Of a DNA stretch of 64,000 nt, positions 1 through 8,885 are shown in pieces. The position numbers were made by a program, and so were the translations under genes. Source of the DNA: Ruegeria arenilitoris. GTDB lineage: Bacteria > Pseudomonadota > Alphaproteobacteria > Rhodobacterales > Rhodobacteraceae. The first letter of the stretch is position 1. Each line of letters begins with the position of its first letter. The stretch lies in NCBI RefSeq assembly GCF_013032855.1, contig NZ_WQDA01000003.1, positions 434,001 through 498,000 of the forward strand. The letters are read 5' to 3'. The notes under the pieces are model-generated. The model saw only the letters and a program-made list of their open reading frames with translations, did no database searches and was not told the DNA's origin.

Positions 1-530
1 AGGTGGCGATCATGGTGACGCCCAGAATCATGTTGTTGCAGATCTTGGCGGCCTGGCCTGCGCCGGCCGCACCGCAATGCACCGCCTTCTGGCCCATGAT
101 CTCAAACAGCGGGGCCGCCTTGGCAAATGCCGCGTCCGAGCCGCCGGCCATGAAGGTCAGCGTGCCGGCGGCCGCGCCGCCGATCCCGCCCGAGACGGGC
201 GCGTCCACGGCCAGAAGCCCGGCCTGTTCAGCCTGATCCGCCACGGCGCGGGCGCTGTCCACATCGACGGTCGAGCAGTCGATGAACACCGCGCCTTTCT
301 CCATGTGTGGAATGATCTGATCGGCCACTGCGCGCAGGATGTCGCCATTGGGCAGCATGGTGATGACCGCTTCGGCCCCGCGGACCGCATCAGGGGCCGT
401 TTCGGCCTTGTTCACGCCCTTGACCGACACGCCCGCGGTGTCGAACCCGGTCACGTCGTGACCGGTCTTGGCCAGATTGGCCGCCATCGGCGCGCCCATG
501 TTGCCCAGGCCAATGAATCCGATCTTCATG
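1..530 (-). CDS. mmsB: 3-hydroxyisobutyrate dehydrogenase (3' end outside window)
   Basis: NAD-dependent oxidation of 3-hydroxyisobutyrate to methylmalonate semialdehyde in valine breakdown. The first 176 codons are present and the rest lies beyond base 1; the family is about 290 residues. Visible landmarks are the Rossmann motif GLGNMG at residues 7-12, the substrate-binding DAPVSGG at 109-115, and the catalytic-lysine region GAGQAAKICNN with K162. The ATG is at 530-528, with a GAGGAG ribosome site inside the 3' end of the upstream gene, whose stop is only 2 bases away. It is the last gene seen of a valine-degradation operon with the CoA hydrolase and acyl-CoA dehydrogenase. The specific substrate is inferred from these neighbours; the beta-hydroxyacid dehydrogenase family is certain. 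Confidence 0.95.
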
Positions 531-532
531 TT

Positions 533-1567
533 TCACTCCTCCTCGAATGTCAGCGTGTCCGCGCCCAGCGGCATCAGCATCCGTGATACCGCCGTGGCCG
601 GCACGTTCATGTCCGCAAACTGCCATTTCGGGTTGCGGTCCTTGTCGATGATCTGCGCCCGGATGCCCTCGAGAAAATCGCCGTGCTCCATCGATCGGAA
701 GGTAAAGCGGTATTCCAGCTCCAGCGCCTTGCACATGGTCAGGGCGGGTCCGCGCAGGCGGTGCAGCATCTCGATCGCGCAGGCCATCGACAGCGGCGAA
801 TTGCGGCCCATCGCCTCGAGCGCGCCGCGGGTGAATTCGCTGTCGCCATTGCACAGGTCGGTCAGAACGTCGCCCAGGGTTTCACCGCCGAAGAAACGGT
901 CGATGTCGTCCTGCGGCAAGGTGCGGTCCGGGGCGGGGACGGCGTGTTCGGCCAGTAGGTCGGCCTGGCCCGAGGCCTCGAGCATCTCGATCATGTCGGG
1001 CCATTGCTCCTGCGAGATGAAGTGGTCGGCGAACCCGGCATAGATCGCGTCGCCCGGACCCATGCGCGCGCCGGTGAGGCCCAGATATTCGCCCAACCGT
1101 CCCGGCGCCAGCGCCAGCAGCAGCGACCCGCCCACATCCGGCACCAGCCCGATCGAGCATTCGGGCATCGCGATCTTCGAGCTTTCGCCGACGATCCGGT
1201 GGGTGCCGTGACAGCCGATGCCCACGCCGCCGCCTATGGTAAAGCCCTGCAGGAAGCTGACCACCGGCTTGGGATATTCGAAGATCATCGCGTTCAGGCG
1301 GTATTCATCGCGCCAGAACTTTTGCCCATAGGCATAGTCGCCCTTGGTGCCCGTTGCGTACAACTCGGCGATGTCTCCGCCCGCGCAGAAGGCCTTTTCA
1401 CCCTCGGCATCAAGGATGACCAGATCGACCTCGTCATCCTCGCGCCAATTGCGCAGGGCGGTGTCGATGGCCATGCACATCTCGTAGCTCAGCGCATTCA
1501 GGGCCTTGGGCCGGGTCAGGGTGATCCGGCCGGCGCGGCCCGTGGTGCGGATGTCGATATCGGACAT
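533..1567 (-). CDS. 3-hydroxyisobutyryl-CoA hydrolase (crotonase family)
   Basis: Hydrolyses 3-hydroxyisobutyryl-CoA to the free acid, the step just before MmsB. The protein has 344 residues, longer than ordinary enoyl-CoA hydratases (about 260) and in the range of HIBYL-CoA hydrolases. The oxyanion-hole segment FCAGGDI is at residues 60-66 and GGGVGIG at 112-118. The hydrolase-type active-site stretch MPECSIGLVPDVG is at 134-146, with E136 and D144 in the places of the catalytic acids of the human enzyme. It lies between the acyl-CoA dehydrogenase (7 bases upstream) and mmsB, so the order matches the pathway. An enoyl-CoA hydratase is less likely because of the length and the PDVGG segment. 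Confidence 0.9.
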   Translation of the reverse strand: MSDIDIRTTGRAGRITLTRPKALNALSYEMCMAIDTALRNWREDDEVDLVILDAEGEKAFCAGGDIAELYATGTKGDYAYGQKFWRDEYRLNAMIFEYPKPVVSFLQGFTIGGGVGIGCHGTHRIVGESSKIAMPECSIGLVPDVGGSLLLALAPGRLGEYLGLTGARMGPGDAIYAGFADHFISQEQWPDMIEMLEASGQADLLAEHAVPAPDRTLPQDDIDRFFGGETLGDVLTDLCNGDSEFTRGALEAMGRNSPLSMACAIEMLHRLRGPALTMCKALELEYRFTFRSMEHGDFLEGIRAQIIDKDRNPKWQFADMNVPATAVSRMLMPLGADTLTFEEE

Positions 1568-1574
1568 GGAAACC

Positions 1575-2717
1575 TCAGCGATGGGCGAGCAATTGGCGGG
1601 CGACGATCACGCGCATTATCTCGTTCGTGCCTTCCAGAATTTGATGCACCCGCAGATCGCGCACAAGCTTTTCGATGCCGTAATCGGCCAGATAGCCGTA
1701 ACCGCCATGCAGCTGCAGGCACTGATCGACCACTTTCGATCCGGTCTCGGTCACGAATTTCTTGGCCATCGCGCAGAATTTGGTGGCGTCGGGCGCGCCC
1801 TGATCCAGCTTCCAGGCCGCCTGACGCAGGAAGGTGCGGGCGGCCTGCAGCTCGATCTCCATGTCGGCCAGCCGGAATTGCAGGGCTTGGAACTGGTCGA
1901 TCGTCTGGCCGAAAGCCTTGCGCTCGGACATGTACCGCAGAGTCATGTCCAGCCCCGCCTGCGCCGCGCCCAGCGAGCATGAGGCGATGTTCAGGCGCCC
2001 GCCATCCAAGCCCATCATCGCGTATTTGAACCCGTCGCCCTCGGTCCCGACAAGGTTTTCGGCCGGGATCTTGCAGTCGTCGAACTGAACCTGCGCGGTG
2101 GGCTGGCTTTTCCAGCCCATCTTCTGTTCCAGCGCGCCAAAGCTGAGGCCCGGTGTGCCGTCCTCGACATAGACGGTCGAGATCCCCTTGGGTCCGTCGG
2201 CGCCTGTGCGCACCATGCAGACATAGGCATCGGAATAGCCGCCGCCCGAGATGAAGGCCTTGGTGCCGTTCAGCGTATAACCGTCGTTGGTGCGCTCGGC
2301 CCGTGTCTTGAGCGCCGCCGCGTCCGAGCCCGAGCCCGGTTCGGTCAGGCAATAGCTGAGCACCGTGTTCAGGCTGAGAACGTCGGGCATGATGCGCGAT
2401 TTCAATTCATCGCTGGCAAAGCTGTCCAGCATCTTGGCGCACATGTTGTGGATCGACAGAAAGGCGGCGACCGAGGGGCAGGCCATCGACAGCGCCTCGA
2501 ACACCAGCGTGGCGTCAAGACGGGTCAGGCCCGAGCCGCCGCTTTCCTCGGACACGTAGAGCCCTCCAAAGCCCAGTTCGCCGACCTTGGGCCACAGATC
2601 CTTGGGTATGGTGCCCTCGGCCTCCCACTGGCGGGCGAAAGGTGCGATCTGTTCTTGCGCGAACGCGTAGGCCATATCGAAAATGGCCGTCTGTTCCTCT
2701 GTCAGCGCGAAATCCAT
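1575..2717 (-). CDS. Acyl-CoA dehydrogenase, probably isobutyryl-CoA dehydrogenase
   Basis: FAD flavoprotein that oxidises a short branched acyl-CoA; from context, isobutyryl-CoA to methacrylyl-CoA in valine catabolism. The 380 residues cover the full family length. The FAD/substrate signature YCLTEPGSGSDAA lies near residues 122-134. The catalytic glutamate is E362 in LEGTNEIMR, the position used by short and branched-chain members, followed by the usual C-terminal helix. It is the first gene of the operon with the hydrolase and mmsB. The promoter must lie in the 165-base gap before the divergent hydrolase gene. Substrate choice is inferred from the neighbours; the fold and chemistry are certain. 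Confidence 0.92.
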   Translation of the reverse strand: MDFALTEEQTAIFDMAYAFAQEQIAPFARQWEAEGTIPKDLWPKVGELGFGGLYVSEESGGSGLTRLDATLVFEALSMACPSVAAFLSIHNMCAKMLDSFASDELKSRIMPDVLSLNTVLSYCLTEPGSGSDAAALKTRAERTNDGYTLNGTKAFISGGGYSDAYVCMVRTGADGPKGISTVYVEDGTPGLSFGALEQKMGWKSQPTAQVQFDDCKIPAENLVGTEGDGFKYAMMGLDGGRLNIASCSLGAAQAGLDMTLRYMSERKAFGQTIDQFQALQFRLADMEIELQAARTFLRQAAWKLDQGAPDATKFCAMAKKFVTETGSKVVDQCLQLHGGYGYLADYGIEKLVRDLRVHQILEGTNEIMRVIVARQLLAHR

Positions 2718-2748
2718 GGCCGGTCTCCCCCCTTGTGGCGACGTGAAT

Positions 2749-2762
2749 TGAACGACTGTTTA
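2749..2762. promoter_or_regulatory. Candidate operator of the valine operon
   Basis: An imperfect inverted repeat, TGAACGACTGTTTA (AAC-N4-GTT core), sits 32 bases before the acyl-CoA dehydrogenase start in an AT-rich stretch that should hold the promoter. The form is like sites of TetR-family regulators of acyl-CoA catabolism, but no regulator gene is adjacent. Weak evidence. Confidence 0.3.
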
Positions 2763-2892
2763 TTTATTGCGCAATCCTTACAGAAATTTTTCACGCGGAG
2801 CAAACCCCGTGATGCACATGCGCCGGATTTGGGCGATTGCCAAAAGGCGGTTATGCTGAGCCATTCGTGTTATTGATTGATCGGAGTTGTGG

Positions 2893-3750
2893 ATGTCGAA
2901 TTACAAGATGGCCGTGGTTGCGATACACGGAATGGGCAGCCAGTCGGTCGGACCGAACCAGCCGTCCTCGGTGCCGACGTTTTCGAGCGACTTGCACGAT
3001 CGGGTGGGGCGGCAGTTGGGGCAGGACATGAGCAAAGTTGCCTGGCACGAGGTGATCTGGGCGCAAATCCTGCAGGGCCGGCAGATGGACTATCTGAACA
3101 GCATAAGCCCCTATACGGGCTATGACCGAACGCGCCGTTTCGTTGTGTGTAACCTGTCTGACGCGGCATCCTATCGCCCGACCCCCGACGGCAGCGACAA
3201 AACCTATGCCGCGATCCATGAACGAGTTGCGCAGGTGATACGCATCGTCCGGTTTCAGATCGGCGAGCGCGCGCCCATCCTGATCGTCGCTCATTCCTTG
3301 GGTGGGCACATTATGTCGAACTACATCTATGACCTTCAGCGCCATCTGCGCCACGGTGGATTGCCGCAGCATGGCGTTCCGGTGGAGGACATGCAGACAG
3401 TAGTCGGGATGGTCACGTTTGGCTGCAACATCCCGATCTTTCTGTTCGCCTATCCCGAACAGGACATCACGCCGATCCAACGCCCCAACCAGGAATTGCC
3501 ACTGACCCTGCAATTCCATAACTGGTGGCAGAACTATTATGACAAGCACGACGTTCTTGGCTTTCCCCTTGGACCGATCGCGCCCAGCTATGGGCAGCTT
3601 GTCGGGACGGGTGAGATCACCGATCAGGCTATTCGGGTCGGGAATATCTTCACCGGATGGAATCCGTTTTCGCACAATGGGTATTGGAAAGCCCGCAGCC
3701 TGTACGAGCCCGTGGCCGACCGGATCAGACAGATCCTGAATGCGGTATGA
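2893..3750 (+). CDS. Alpha/beta-hydrolase-like protein of unknown substrate
   Basis: A 285-residue cytoplasmic protein with no signal peptide. The early HGMGSQ at residues 12-17 looks like the oxyanion loop of an alpha/beta hydrolase. VAHSLGGHIMS carries the nucleophile elbow, with S135 as probable nucleophile. I cannot place the acid and histidine of the triad with certainty; candidates are in the C-terminal third, which is rich in Asp and His (YDKHDVLG). The ATG at 2893 is preferred to an in-frame TTG at 2887 because CGGAG lies 6 bases upstream. It is alone, divergent from the valine operon and convergent with the YbdK-like gene, with 3 bases between the stops. No substrate can be named. 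Confidence 0.8.
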   Translation: MSNYKMAVVAIHGMGSQSVGPNQPSSVPTFSSDLHDRVGRQLGQDMSKVAWHEVIWAQILQGRQMDYLNSISPYTGYDRTRRFVVCNLSDAASYRPTPDGSDKTYAAIHERVAQVIRIVRFQIGERAPILIVAHSLGGHIMSNYIYDLQRHLRHGGLPQHGVPVEDMQTVVGMVTFGCNIPIFLFAYPEQDITPIQRPNQELPLTLQFHNWWQNYYDKHDVLGFPLGPIAPSYGQLVGTGEITDQAIRVGNIFTGWNPFSHNGYWKARSLYEPVADRIRQILNAV

Positions 3751-3753
3751 GCG

Positions 3754-4869
3754 TCACAGATCAGCGTGGAATTCGTCGATCAGGTGCCGGACCACGGCCT
3801 GACCCGGATCGTCGCCATTGGCCAGTGCTTCGGCGTGAACGCGACGCTGTCGCGTGGCCGAGGTGCCGCTCTCGGCAATCTGACGCAAACGGGCCAACTC
3901 GGCCATGGTGCCCAATGCTTCGGCATCTTCGGCCAACATGCCCATCAACTCGCCCATCAGGTCGGGCATCGGCTTGATCGAGCGGTCTCCGAAGTCGATA
4001 AGCCCTTCACCCACACCGTAGCGCTGCGCTCGCCAACGGTTTTCGCCGATCAGGAACCGATCATATTGCCGCCAGCGCAGGTTGCGGTCTTTCAGACGGC
4101 AGAGCATTCGGGTCAATGCCTGTACCATGGCCGCCAGCGACAGCGCGTGTTCCATGCGAGGCTGCACATCCATGATCCGCGTCTCGAGAGTCGGATAGCT
4201 GTGCGACGGTCGGAGGTCCCACCAGATTTTCGAGGTATCCTCGATTACACCCAATTCGACCAGGACACCGGTGGTGCGCTCGTATTCGGACCAACTGCCA
4301 AAAATGGGGGGCAGGCCGGTGCGGGGCAGGTTGTCGAACACCGTCAAGCGATACGAGGACAGCCCGGTATCCTGTCCGTTCCAGAATGGTGAGGAGGTTG
4401 AAAGCGCCAGCAGATGCGGCAGGAAATAGCTGAGCTGTGGCATCAGGTCGGCTCGCAGCGCCTCATCCTCGACGCCCACATGCACGTGCATGCCGCAGAT
4501 CAGCATCCGGCGGGCCACGCCGCCGAGGGCATGTTGCAGGTTGTCATAGCGTTCCTTGCGCGTATGATGCTGGTCTTTCCAATCTGCAAACGGGTGGCAG
4601 GACACGGCGATCGGTGCCATGTTGTGCGCGGCGGCGCGCTTGGCGACACCGGACCGCAGCCGCCTGAGGTCCTCTCGTGCGGATTTGACCGTCGTATGCG
4701 GGCGGGTTCCAACCTCGATCTGGCATTGCAGGAATTCCGGGCTGACCTGGCCCTCAAAGTCCGCCTGGCAGGACTTCATCAATGCCTCGGGCGCCTGAGC
4801 CAGCTGCAAGCTGTCGCGATCGACAAGCAGGTATTCCTCTTCGATGCCGATCGTGAAATCCTGCTGCAT
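3754..4869 (-). CDS. YbdK-type carboxylate-amine ligase (glutamate-cysteine ligase 2 family)
   Basis: ATP-dependent carboxylate-amine ligase of the GCS2 fold. The best studied member, E. coli YbdK, has weak glutamate-cysteine ligase activity and its real role is not settled. The 371 residues match the family length. The N-terminal strand [11 protein letters not shown] holds the Mg-ATP-binding glutamates, and CGMHVHVGV lies near residues 123-131. The ATG is preceded by GGGAGG at a spacing of 7. It is monocistronic and convergent with the hydrolase. A role in glutathione or other gamma-glutamyl compound synthesis is possible but not shown by context. Confidence 0.88.
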   Translation of the reverse strand: MQQDFTIGIEEEYLLVDRDSLQLAQAPEALMKSCQADFEGQVSPEFLQCQIEVGTRPHTTVKSAREDLRRLRSGVAKRAAAHNMAPIAVSCHPFADWKDQHHTRKERYDNLQHALGGVARRMLICGMHVHVGVEDEALRADLMPQLSYFLPHLLALSTSSPFWNGQDTGLSSYRLTVFDNLPRTGLPPIFGSWSEYERTTGVLVELGVIEDTSKIWWDLRPSHSYPTLETRIMDVQPRMEHALSLAAMVQALTRMLCRLKDRNLRWRQYDRFLIGENRWRAQRYGVGEGLIDFGDRSIKPMPDLMGELMGMLAEDAEALGTMAELARLRQIAESGTSATRQRRVHAEALANGDDPGQAVVRHLIDEFHADL

Positions 4870-5012
4870 GTGCGGGCCTCCCGTTCCCTTTTGGGATCAG
4901 TGAATACGGAATCCGCTCTTTTGCCAAGGCCTTGGCGCCATCGACCTTGCGCTGACCCGTGTGCCGACGGTAAGCACCGCAGAAGCCAGACAGATAATTG
5001 GAGCCGTGTGTC

Positions 5013-5858
5013 GTGAAACCAAGGAAATTCCCGAAGCTCAATGCACTCTTGGACAGGTTCGGCACACGGTTGATCGACAAGGCCCCCGAGCGGGATGAGC
5101 GGGCACGGCTTGAAGCATTCGAGCGGGCAGGCGGCCTGACCCGACCGGCCTATGCCCTGTCACCCGGGATGGAAGGGTTCGATATTGCCGAACTGGTCGC
5201 CGAATATACGGTCCATGCCGAAGCACTGGCTGCTTTAAAGGATCCTGAGCGGAACCAGACCGGCTACCGGATCGGCAACGGGTACTACGACAGTCCCGAT
5301 GCCGATGCTCTGTACTTGATGATCCGACGGTTCAAGCCGAAACGCGTCGTCGAGGTCGGATGTGGAAACTCCACCCGAGTGACCCGGCAGGCCGTTCTTG
5401 ATGGTGGCCTGGAAACCCGGATCACCGCGGTTGACCCGTATCCGCGCGCAGACATCGCGCATGTTATTGATCAATTCGAACAGAAACGACTGGAAGAGGT
5501 CGACGCATCCGTGTTCGATCAGCTCGAGGCCGGAGACGTTCTGTTCATCGACTCGAGCCATGTCGTGCGCATGAGCAATGACGTAGCGCATCTGTTCTGC
5601 CGCATCATTCCGAACCTGAAACCGGGCGTCGTGATCCATGTCCACGATGTTTTTTTGCCCTATGAATACCCCAAGCGGTTTTTCTATGACTGCCCGGGTT
5701 GGGGCGAGCAGTACATGCTGCACGTTTTGCTGCAATCTGGTTCTTTTTCAATGCTTTGGCCCGGTTATTACCTTCAGCAGGCGCGCCCCGATGCCGTCGA
5801 AGCCTTGCCTTTTCTGACTGAAGGCCGAGCGCAGAGTATCTGGGTTCAGAAGCGGTAA
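5013..5858 (+). CDS. Class I SAM-dependent methyltransferase, substrate unknown
   Basis: A soluble protein of about 281 residues with a Rossmann methyltransferase core in the middle: VVEVGCGNSTRVTRQAVLDG is the SAM-binding motif I, followed by ITAVDPYP (motif II acidic residue) and LFIDSSHVVRMSNDV. The segment GVVIHVHDVFLPYEYP is typical of methyltransferases of surface polysaccharide or TylF-like type. I use the GTG at 5013 because GGAG at 5000-5003 is well placed; an in-frame TTG at 4998 would add five residues. It stands alone between a divergent ligase gene and the fasciclin gene, so the substrate is not indicated. Confidence 0.8.
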   Translation: MKPRKFPKLNALLDRFGTRLIDKAPERDERARLEAFERAGGLTRPAYALSPGMEGFDIAELVAEYTVHAEALAALKDPERNQTGYRIGNGYYDSPDADALYLMIRRFKPKRVVEVGCGNSTRVTRQAVLDGGLETRITAVDPYPRADIAHVIDQFEQKRLEEVDASVFDQLEAGDVLFIDSSHVVRMSNDVAHLFCRIIPNLKPGVVIHVHDVFLPYEYPKRFFYDCPGWGEQYMLHVLLQSGSFSMLWPGYYLQQARPDAVEALPFLTEGRAQSIWVQKR

Positions 5859-5933
5859 AGCAGATTTTTTCGTGATCCGCTTTTCGAAAGCGCGCGTACC
5901 CCTTTCCATATCACGCTGGAGAGGAGACTAAAC

Positions 5934-6410
5934 ATGTTCCGTCGTACATTCATGGGTGCCGCAGCCGCCGTCGCACTCGCACTGCCGATGAAAGCCCAAG
6001 CCGCAGACATCGTGGACACCGCCGTTTCGGCCGGGTCGTTCAACACGCTGGTCGCCGCTGTGCAGGCCGCCGGTCTGGTGGACACGCTGAAGGGCAAAGG
6101 CCCCTACACGGTGTTCGCGCCCACCGATGAAGCGTTCGCCGCCCTGCCTGAGGGCACCGTCGAGACGCTGCTGATGCCCGAAAACAAGGATCAGCTGGTC
6201 GCCATCCTGACCTATCACGTTGTGCCGGCCAAAGTTATGTCGGGTGACATCGCGGGTAAGCGGGCCAAGGTTCTGACCGTTCAGGGCGAACGTCTGAGCG
6301 TCAATGCCAAGAACGGCGTCAAGGTCGACGGAGCGAATGTCGTTCAGGCCGACATCGAGGCAAGCAACGGCGTCATCCACGTCGTCGACACTGTTCTGAT
6401 CCCCGAGTAA
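5934..6410 (+). CDS. Exported fasciclin-domain protein
   Basis: A 158-residue secreted protein with one FAS1 domain. An N-terminal signal peptide with AQA cleavage near residue 23 (MKAQAAD) is followed by the whole FAS1 fold. The two conserved boxes are visible: [14 protein letters not shown] near residues 59-72 and [13 protein letters not shown] at the C terminus, with YHVV in between. FAS1 domains act in cell adhesion or matrix contact; in marine bacteria such proteins are common but their ligand is unknown. A strong GAGAGGAG site precedes the ATG. It is transcribed alone and ends at a strong hairpin shared with the convergent L,D-transpeptidase gene. Confidence 0.93.
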   Translation: MFRRTFMGAAAAVALALPMKAQAADIVDTAVSAGSFNTLVAAVQAAGLVDTLKGKGPYTVFAPTDEAFAALPEGTVETLLMPENKDQLVAILTYHVVPAKVMSGDIAGKRAKVLTVQGERLSVNAKNGVKVDGANVVQADIEASNGVIHVVDTVLIPE

Positions 6411-6432
6411 TCAAGACACTCGCCACAAAATC

Positions 6433-6460
6433 AAAGCCCCGGTCGATCGGCCGGGGCTTT
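6433..6460. terminator. Bidirectional rho-independent terminator
   Basis: A perfect 10-base stem, AAAGCCCCGG/CCGGGGCTTT, with an 8-base loop lies between the stops of two convergent genes. A and T ends on both sides serve both directions. Confidence 0.9.
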
Positions 6461-6466
6461 GTCGTT

Positions 6467-7063
6467 TCAAAGCAGTCTGACTTTTGTTCCGATTTGGACC
6501 AGAGGATACAGTTCCTCGACATGCTGGTTGTACAACCCGATGCACCCGGATGAACTTTGGCGTCCGATCTTGCGGGTGTCATGTGTGCCATGCACCAGGT
6601 AAGCCGGCCAGGACAGGTACATGGCGCGGGTGCCAAGTGGGTTGCCCGGATCTCCACCTTCCATGCGGATCGGCAGGTTGGGATCGCGCTCGCGCATCGA
6701 TGCGGTCGGCGTCCAGCTGGGGTTTTCCGCTTTGCGCACGACTTCGGTGTAGCCGCGTTTGGTCAGCTCTTCGCTCATGGGAACCGAGCTGGGGTACAGT
6801 TTGTAGGTACCGTCAGGACCCCAGTAATGCACCGCCCGGCTGGTGATGTCTGCCAGCAAGCAGCCCACGCCCAGTTCATCGAAGTGATCCTGCCAGTCCT
6901 GCTTGGAAAAGGACGATACGTTGCGACGAACGGGAAGCTGAGTACTGATCGCCTCTTCGGTTTGAGGGAAGGCGTCCTGGCTCTGCGCCCGCAACAAGGT
7001 CGGCGACGCCAATACGGATGCTACCCCCAAAAGGGCCGAGCGGCGGGAAATTCTGGTTGTCAC
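6467..7063 (-). CDS. L,D-transpeptidase (YkuD domain), exported
   Basis: Periplasmic enzyme that makes 3-3 peptidoglycan cross-links or anchors proteins to the wall. The 198 residues start with a twin-arginine-like signal, TTRISRRSALLGVASVLASP, and a cleavage site near LRAQS. The catalytic YkuD motif is at the C terminus: HGTHDTRKIGRQSSSGCIGL, with the histidine and the nucleophile cysteine in SSGCIG. I choose the GTG at 7063 because AGGAGG lies just upstream and translation from there begins exactly at the signal peptide; an upstream in-frame extension has no signal logic. Monocistronic, terminated by the hairpin at 6433-6460. Confidence 0.92.
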   Translation of the reverse strand: MTTRISRRSALLGVASVLASPTLLRAQSQDAFPQTEEAISTQLPVRRNVSSFSKQDWQDHFDELGVGCLLADITSRAVHYWGPDGTYKLYPSSVPMSEELTKRGYTEVVRKAENPSWTPTASMRERDPNLPIRMEGGDPGNPLGTRAMYLSWPAYLVHGTHDTRKIGRQSSSGCIGLYNQHVEELYPLVQIGTKVRLL

Positions 7064-7237
7064 GATGGCCTCCTGGCGACTGACTGCTCGAATTTTCGGC
7101 CAATTTATGCCGGGCAGAGAGGTGAAGCCAGAGGTCGGTGCTGAAATTCTCGTGAACGCGTCCCAGCTTGCGCAGTTTTTTGCCAAGCAAAAGGTGCACA
7201 AGGTGACGGTTGGCGAATTGGGTTTGCCTGCGGACAA

Positions 7238-7266
7238 AAAGGCCGCCCCAAATTGAGGCGGCCTTT
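7238..7266. terminator. Terminator after mmsA
   Basis: A 10-base stem, AAAGGCCGCC/GGCGGCCTTT, with a 9-base loop lies 18 bases beyond the mmsA stop, with a T-run in the minus direction. Confidence 0.88.
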
Positions 7267-7284
7267 GCTCTCAAAATCAGTCTG

Positions 7285-8784
7285 TTAATCCATCGCTTTG
7301 AAGTTGAACTCGCCACCTTCTTTGATGCCCGACGGCCAGCGCGACGTCACGGTCTTGGTGCGGGTGTAGAACTTGAAGCTGTCGGGGCCGTGCTGGTTCA
7401 GGTCTCCGAACATGGATTTCTTCCAGCCGCCGAAGGTGTGATAGGCCAGCGGCACCGGGATCGGGACGTTGATGCCAACCATGCCAATATTGACCCGGCT
7501 GGCGAAATCGCGGGCGGTGTCGCCGTCGCGGGTGAAGATCGCGGTGCCGTTGCCGTATTCATGGTCCATCGCCAGCTTAAGCGCCTCTTCGTAGGATCCG
7601 GCGCGGACGGTGGACAGAACGGGGCCGAAGATCTCCTGCTTGTAGATGTCCATGTCGGGGGTGACATGGTCGAACAGGTGGGGGCCGACAAAGAAACCGT
7701 CTTCATAACCCTGCAGTTTGAAATCGCGGTTGTCGACCACCAGCTTCGCGCCCTGTTCCACGCCCGAGTTGATCAGGCCCAGGATGCGTTCCTTGGCGGC
7801 GGCGGTCACGACCGGCCCCATGTCGACGTCGTCGCCGGCGGTATAGGGACCGACTTTAAGCTTCTCGATGCGCGGCACCAGCTTCTCGATCAGCGCGTCA
7901 GCGGTTTCCTCGCCCACCGGAACGGCCACCGAAACGGCCATGCAGCGTTCACCGGCGGCGCCGAAACCGGCGCCCACCAGTGCGTCGGCGGCCTGATCCA
8001 GATCGGCGTCGGGCATGACGATCATGTGGTTCTTGGCCCCGCCAAAACACTGGGCGCGTTTGCCGTTCGCCGTGGCGCGCGAATAGATGTACTGCGCGAT
8101 GGGGGTCGAGCCGACGAAGGACACACCCTGAATGATCTCGCTGTCCAGCAGGGTGTCCACGGCTTCCTTGTCGCCGTTGACGACTTGGAACACACCTTTG
8201 GGCAGACCGGCCTCGACGAACAGTTCGGCCAGCATCAGCGGTACCGATGGGTCACGTTCCGAGGGCTTCAGCACCACCGCGTTGCCGCAGGCCAGAGCAG
8301 GGCCGACATGCCACAGGGGCATCATGGCCGGGAAGTTGAACGGCATAATTGCGGCGACAACACCCAGCGGCTGACGCATGGAATACATGTCAATGCCGGG
8401 GCCGGCGCTGTCGGTGAATTCACCCTTCAGCATCTGCGGGGCGCCGATGCAGTATTCGATCACCTCGAGCCCGCGCTGCAGGTCGCCTTTGGCGTCGGGC
8501 AGGGTCTTGCCGTGCTCGCGGCTCAGCGCCTCGGCCAGCTTGTCCATGTCGCGATGCATCAGGTGGACCATCTGCATCATTACGCGGGCGCGCTTTTGCG
8601 GGTTGGTCGCGCCCCATGCGGGCTGGGCTGCAGCGGCGTGTTCGATAGCTGCCGTGGTCTCGGCGGTGCTGGCCATCGGGCATTTGTACTGAACCTCGCC
8701 CGTGGCGGGGTTGTAGACGTCGTCAAATCGACCGGATGTGCCGGGTGTGTATTCGCCGTTGATGAAATGGGTCAGGTCTTGCAT
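7285..8784 (-). CDS. mmsA: Methylmalonate-semialdehyde dehydrogenase, CoA-acylating
   Basis: NAD- and CoA-dependent conversion of methylmalonate semialdehyde to propionyl-CoA, the last step of the valine branch that starts at bases 1-2717. The 499-residue protein matches the family length of about 500. The NAD-binding turn SFVGSTPIAQYIY and the catalytic cysteine in GAGFGAAGERCMAVSVAV are present; the GERCMA context is specific for the CoA-acylating MMSDH subgroup. The start is the ATG at 8784, with GGAGGAG 7 bases upstream; 11 more in-frame codons exist upstream without a ribosome site. It is separated from the other valine genes by 4.5 kb and divergent from a LysR gene that may regulate it. 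Confidence 0.96.
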   Translation of the reverse strand: MQDLTHFINGEYTPGTSGRFDDVYNPATGEVQYKCPMASTAETTAAIEHAAAAQPAWGATNPQKRARVMMQMVHLMHRDMDKLAEALSREHGKTLPDAKGDLQRGLEVIEYCIGAPQMLKGEFTDSAGPGIDMYSMRQPLGVVAAIMPFNFPAMMPLWHVGPALACGNAVVLKPSERDPSVPLMLAELFVEAGLPKGVFQVVNGDKEAVDTLLDSEIIQGVSFVGSTPIAQYIYSRATANGKRAQCFGGAKNHMIVMPDADLDQAADALVGAGFGAAGERCMAVSVAVPVGEETADALIEKLVPRIEKLKVGPYTAGDDVDMGPVVTAAAKERILGLINSGVEQGAKLVVDNRDFKLQGYEDGFFVGPHLFDHVTPDMDIYKQEIFGPVLSTVRAGSYEEALKLAMDHEYGNGTAIFTRDGDTARDFASRVNIGMVGINVPIPVPLAYHTFGGWKKSMFGDLNQHGPDSFKFYTRTKTVTSRWPSGIKEGGEFNFKAMD

Positions 8785-8821
8785 CGCAAACTCCTCCGCT
8801 GAATTTGCGCGCAGCATAGGC

Positions 8822-8839
8822 TTGCATAAATCTCATGAA
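8822..8839. promoter_or_regulatory. Candidate LysR site between mmsA and its LysR gene
   Basis: TTGCATAAATCTCATGAA in the 101-base divergent gap has imperfect dyad symmetry (TTGCAT/ATGAA) and fits the loose T-N11-A pattern of LysR sites. Tentative. Confidence 0.3.
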
Positions 8840-8885
8840 CAGAGGCAATATCCCAAAAGAGTTTTGCAAAAATGCAGGGGTGGGG

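Noticed and set aside
7210-8802. Plus-strand frame of 530 codons opposite mmsA
   Set aside because: Shadow of mmsA; no family signature.
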